NCBI RefSeq assembly: GCF_023115355.1
Contig: NZ_CP096019.1
Coordinates: forward strand, 2,232,001-2,296,000
Direction of reading: 5' to 3'
Source: Halocatena salina
GTDB lineage: Archaea > Halobacteriota > Halobacteria > Halobacteriales > Haloarculaceae
DNA: 64,000 nucleotides
Made by a program: the position numbers and the translations under genes. The notes beneath the pieces were generated by a model that ran no database searches, was not told the DNA's origin, and saw only the letters and a list, made by a program, of their open reading frames with translations. This document shows positions 61,377 through 64,000 of this stretch, in pieces (the stretch's first letter is position 1; every line of letters starts with the position of its first letter).

Positions 61377-61447
61377 TGGGACCGCTGAGATTCGAACTCA
61401 GGTCCAACGCACCCCATGCGCAGAGGATACCACTACCCCACGGTCCC
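61377..61447 (-). tRNA. tRNA-Pro (GGG)
   Basis: 71 nt on the minus strand. The acceptor stem GGGACCG pairs with CGGTCCC and is followed by discriminator A. The D-arm region is TGGGGTAGTGGTATCCT, and the anticodon loop ATGGGGT gives GGG, which reads proline codons. The T-arm is CTGAG-TTCGAAT-CTCAG. The 3' CCA is not encoded. It is read in the same direction as the truB gene upstream, with a TTTAT box about 20-25 nt before the 5' end. Confidence 0.93.
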
Positions 61448-61535
61448 GCGCCGTACATGGATAAATGACCCATCGGGGATTAAGCCCTTCGCTTTGCTCC
61501 CGTTGTGGGCCAGTTCCGTCACTCCATTCATACCG

Positions 61536-62402
61536 CTAAACGAGCACGCGCTCGGTGTCGACCACCGTTCCCGACTCCGCGTCGGGATCACCGACCAGCC
61601 GACCGAGACAGACAGCCGCTCCGTTGGGCGTGTAACACGCGAGGAGCGTGCCCTGTTCGGCGTCCTCGACCTCCTCGGCGTCGATCACGCCGGGAGCATA
61701 CACCGGCGCGCCGTTTGCGACCTCGCGGGCGGCGTTGGGGGCGATCGTTACGCTCGGCAGATGCGTTAACGCCCGCTCACCGGGGGCGACGACTTCCCGT
61801 ATCGGGTCCTCGTCACCGTCCTCGTAGAACGCCATGGCGTCGGTGAGATCGTGCATCGTCACCAGATCAGTGTCGTCGAACGGCACCGTCTCTACCCGGC
61901 GGAGATCGCCCATGTGTGCGCCCGTGCCGACGGCCAACCCGAGATCGTGACAGAGCTTCCTGATGTACGTCCCGCTCTCACACTCAACCCGGAGCAACGC
62001 GCGCCGATCCTCGTGTTCGAGCACGTCCAACCGGTGGATTGCTCTGGTTCGGAGCCGACGCTTGACGGCGCTCTTTCGCGGTGGTTTCTGAAGGATCGGG
62101 CCTTCAAACGCCGACAGCACGTCAAGATCCTCGGCGTGTCCGTGGAGTTCGAGCACGGCGATGTAGGCTTTGTCGCTCGCGTCAAACACCTGTGCCATCC
62201 GCGTCGCATCCCCAGTCAACACCGGCAGACAGCCCGTTACCTTCGGATCGAGCGTCCCCGCGTGAGCGGCTCGGTCGACACCCAGCCGATCGCGGAGCCA
62301 CGCCACCACCTGATGGGCGGAGGGACCGGGCGGCTTGTCGAGGTTCACCACTCCGAACGAGAGGAGCTCGTCGACATCACGGTCCGTGGGCGCTGCGCGC
62401 AT
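61536..62402 (-). CDS. Cbf5/TruB-type tRNA pseudouridine synthase
   Basis: A 288-residue pseudouridine synthase. The N-terminus has VVNLDKPPGPSAHQVVAW, and the catalytic Asp lies in HAGTLDPKVTGCLPVL near residue 50, followed by KAYIAVLELHG. The tail has a PUA domain (APNAAREVANGAPVYAPGV; GTLLACYTPNG). Archaeal Cbf5 acts with Nop10, Gar1 and L7Ae on box H/ACA-guided rRNA sites. Its ATG is 4 nt after the cytidylate-kinase stop, so the genes are co-transcribed in the usual haloarchaeal cmk-truB order. Confidence 0.92.
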   Translation of the reverse strand: MRAAPTDRDVDELLSFGVVNLDKPPGPSAHQVVAWLRDRLGVDRAAHAGTLDPKVTGCLPVLTGDATRMAQVFDASDKAYIAVLELHGHAEDLDVLSAFEGPILQKPPRKSAVKRRLRTRAIHRLDVLEHEDRRALLRVECESGTYIRKLCHDLGLAVGTGAHMGDLRRVETVPFDDTDLVTMHDLTDAMAFYEDGDEDPIREVVAPGERALTHLPSVTIAPNAAREVANGAPVYAPGVIDAEEVEDAEQGTLLACYTPNGAAVCLGRLVGDPDAESGTVVDTERVLV

Positions 62403-62406
62403 CGGT

Positions 62407-62985
62407 TCAAAAGTCGTATGTAACGCCCTCGATCGGGGCTTTGCCCTCGTCTCCGTCGGGACTGTACGATTCGATGAACGTCACGATGGTCTCGACGATC
62501 CCCGATGGTTCTAGCCGTGCGGTGTTGATCGAGAGATCGTAGATCGAACGATCGTCGATATCGATCCCGTAGATCTCCCGATACCGGAGAGCCTCGCTTT
62601 CCGCCCGGGCTTGGGTCTCGGAGCGAGCCTGTTCGACGCTCTTTCCCTCTCGGTCAGCTATCCGGGCCGCACGGATGGCAGAGGGTGCATCAAGCCACAC
62701 CCGGAGATCGGCGTGTTCACCCGCCATCCAACCGGCGAGTCGAGATTCGATCACGAGAGCATCGCGGTCGCTAGCGAGTTCACGGAGTCGACGATCGAGA
62801 TCCCGATCGATCTGGTCGTCCTCCTCGGCGAGTTGGTTGAATTCGAGCAGACTCATTCCCCGCTCGTCGGCGAGTGAGCGGAAAATATCCCCACCGCTTA
62901 CGTGATCGTATTCGAGTGCGTCTGCGAGTGCGGTAGCAGTCGTGCTTTTACCGACACCAGCAGGGCCGGAAACCGTGATCAACAT
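62407..62985 (-). CDS. cmk: (d)CMP kinase
   Basis: A 192-residue nucleotide kinase. The P-loop GPAGVGKSTTATAL at residue 7 begins it, then GGDIFRSLADERGMS near 31, ESRLAGWMAGEHADLRVWLDA near 79, and IADREGKSVEQARSETQARAESEALRY near 107. This is the archaeal CMP-kinase pattern of phosphorylating CMP/dCMP. The start at 62985 is fixed by the P-loop position. It lies 39 nt after the DUF106 gene and 4 nt before truB. Confidence 0.92.
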   Translation of the reverse strand: MLITVSGPAGVGKSTTATALADALEYDHVSGGDIFRSLADERGMSLLEFNQLAEEDDQIDRDLDRRLRELASDRDALVIESRLAGWMAGEHADLRVWLDAPSAIRAARIADREGKSVEQARSETQARAESEALRYREIYGIDIDDRSIYDLSINTARLEPSGIVETIVTFIESYSPDGDEGKAPIEGVTYDF

Positions 62986-63024
62986 GCTCTATCTCCGGCA
63001 GTAGACCTAAAAGAGGTTGTCTTA

Positions 63025-63927
63025 TTAGTTCGTGGACGGTGTCATCTGGAGATCGAGACCCTTCATGATGACCTGCGTGGAACCGAACGAACAGATCATA
63101 TACCACATGATCCACGCCGGCATGATGAGCACGGTGTCGTTCCAGCTGACCTCTCCTGCGAACGGCATGATCACGTGGGCCGTACTCGGCAGCGGCCCAG
63201 CTCCGGTCATCCAGCGTAGCCAGAGGAACACGGGAATCGTGAGCAGCATGACCCACACCATCGGTCGGAACTGCTCTTTGAACATTCCCAACTGATCACC
63301 CATGGCTTCCATCTGTTCCTGTTGGAGACGCTGAAGCGCTTCGTCATCACCGCGCTCTCTAGCCTTCTTCTGGCGCTCCTGAAGATCACGCATCTGTTGT
63401 TGATACTTTCCCATCTTCTCGGTGTCGACCAGCTTCGACCGGAGCACCGTCGAGTACAGTCCGGTGAGTACCGCCAAGAGGAGGACTATGATATAAAACG
63501 GGAGGAACTGATAGAGCGGAGCGATCACGGTGTGGAGCGTGGACCCGATCGTGTTGAGGACGGGAGGAAACCAGTAGCCGACCATCAGTCCGAGCGCCCC
63601 GATACCGGCCAGCTTATCATACGTCGTCCAACTGGATTCCTCATCGTCATCGATTTGTCCGGTAGCGGATTTCGACTCCGATTCACCGTTAAGCGCGGCA
63701 CGTACCGTTTCGGGGTTTTGGACGGCGAAGCCGTTCCCGTTGGCGCTTTGTAGCAACCCTTTTTCAATAATGCGCCCCCACTGACCGCTCGTTAACTCCC
63801 CATTGACATCAGACCATTCCACCGTTCCGCCATTCGCATCAGCCTGAGCGAGAACGGTGGAAAGTGCCTCGCCCATGCCGGAATCTTCCGCGAGGAGATC
63901 ATTCACCTTCTGTTCTGCACGTGCCAT
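63025..63927 (-). CDS. DUF106 membrane protein (archaeal Oxa1/YidC-like)
   Basis: A 300-residue membrane protein. Residues 1-90 are soluble, with LAEDSGMGEALSTVLAQADANGG near the start. Three or so helices follow (LAGIGALGLMVGYWFPPVL, YIIVLLLAVLTGLYSTVL, MVWVMLLTIPVFLWLRWM) with a coiled, charged cytoplasmic loop (KYQQQMRDLQERQKKARERGDDEALQRLQQEQMEAM). This is the DUF106 pattern, a distant YidC/Oxa1/Get1-type insertase. ATG 63927 is used. It is the first visible gene of the leftward run with cmk and truB. Confidence 0.88.
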   Translation of the reverse strand: MARAEQKVNDLLAEDSGMGEALSTVLAQADANGGTVEWSDVNGELTSGQWGRIIEKGLLQSANGNGFAVQNPETVRAALNGESESKSATGQIDDDEESSWTTYDKLAGIGALGLMVGYWFPPVLNTIGSTLHTVIAPLYQFLPFYIIVLLLAVLTGLYSTVLRSKLVDTEKMGKYQQQMRDLQERQKKARERGDDEALQRLQQEQMEAMGDQLGMFKEQFRPMVWVMLLTIPVFLWLRWMTGAGPLPSTAHVIMPFAGEVSWNDTVLIMPAWIMWYMICSFGSTQVIMKGLDLQMTPSTN

Positions 63928-64000
63928 TACCGGCCTTAGGATATCCCGCATTATCAACCCTGCTTTCTTCGGGTGAGAGTAGCGTACCCGTACGGACGAG

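Overview
The window is haloarchaeal chromosome. The evidence is the acidic Asp/Glu-rich proteins with few lysines, archaeal-only genes (Cbf5-type pseudouridine synthase, pelota, EF-1 alpha, proteasome beta, ThiD-ThiN fusion, FolC-FolP fusion, Bat-type regulator, AbrB-PhoU regulator, UPF0212), many starts that look leaderless with a TATA-like box about 25 nt upstream, and a compact GC-rich layout. I cannot name the genus from sequence alone.

Layout. 1-6.2 kb: edge of a degenerate receiver protein, two glycosyltransferases, purM, an HTH-CBS regulator, UPF0212 and the proteasome beta subunit. 6.3-9.8 kb: a giant HEAT-repeat protein of about 29 units of 37 residues. 10.1-12.5 kb: ThiD-ThiN with an AIR-synthase relative. 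12.6-20 kb: a surface-glycan block (flippase, two glycosyltransferases, a flippase-like TM protein, an arylsulfotransferase-like protein) with a zinc-ribbon protein. 20-29 kb: FolC-FolP, ArgS, a CNNM/CBS protein, a CinA-type domain protein, an ATP-NAD kinase and a PhoU regulator. 29-35 kb: membrane proteases, a second CNNM/CBS protein, a thiol-redox pair in which the redoxin has no cysteine, a Sua5/YrdC protein and a solo Cas4-like protein that has lost its nuclease residues. 35-50 kb: regulators, an Fe-S electron-transfer protein, two rhodaneses, EF-1 alpha, glutamate dehydrogenase, pelota and an RNase Z-like protein. 50-58.8 kb: a sodium:solute symporter with a tiny partner, a run of APS/PAPS-reductase-like, double-flavodoxin and unknown genes, a glycosyltransferase, ilvD and an AI-2E family transporter.

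58.8-61.4 kb is the most unusual part. It holds two short CRISPR arrays with the same 37-nt repeat, each followed on its right by a matching 119-nt leader-like sequence carrying a BRE/TATA-like element 28 nt from the first repeat. Reading on the minus strand, the repeat ends in the archaeal handle ATTGAAAC. A third leaderless relic array, a small zinc-ribbon gene and two one-base-frameshifted small genes lie between them. No cas operon is in the window. The block abuts the 3' end of tRNA-Pro(GGG). The window then ends in the usual haloarchaeal run truB/cbf5 - cmk - DUF106 membrane protein, read leftward.
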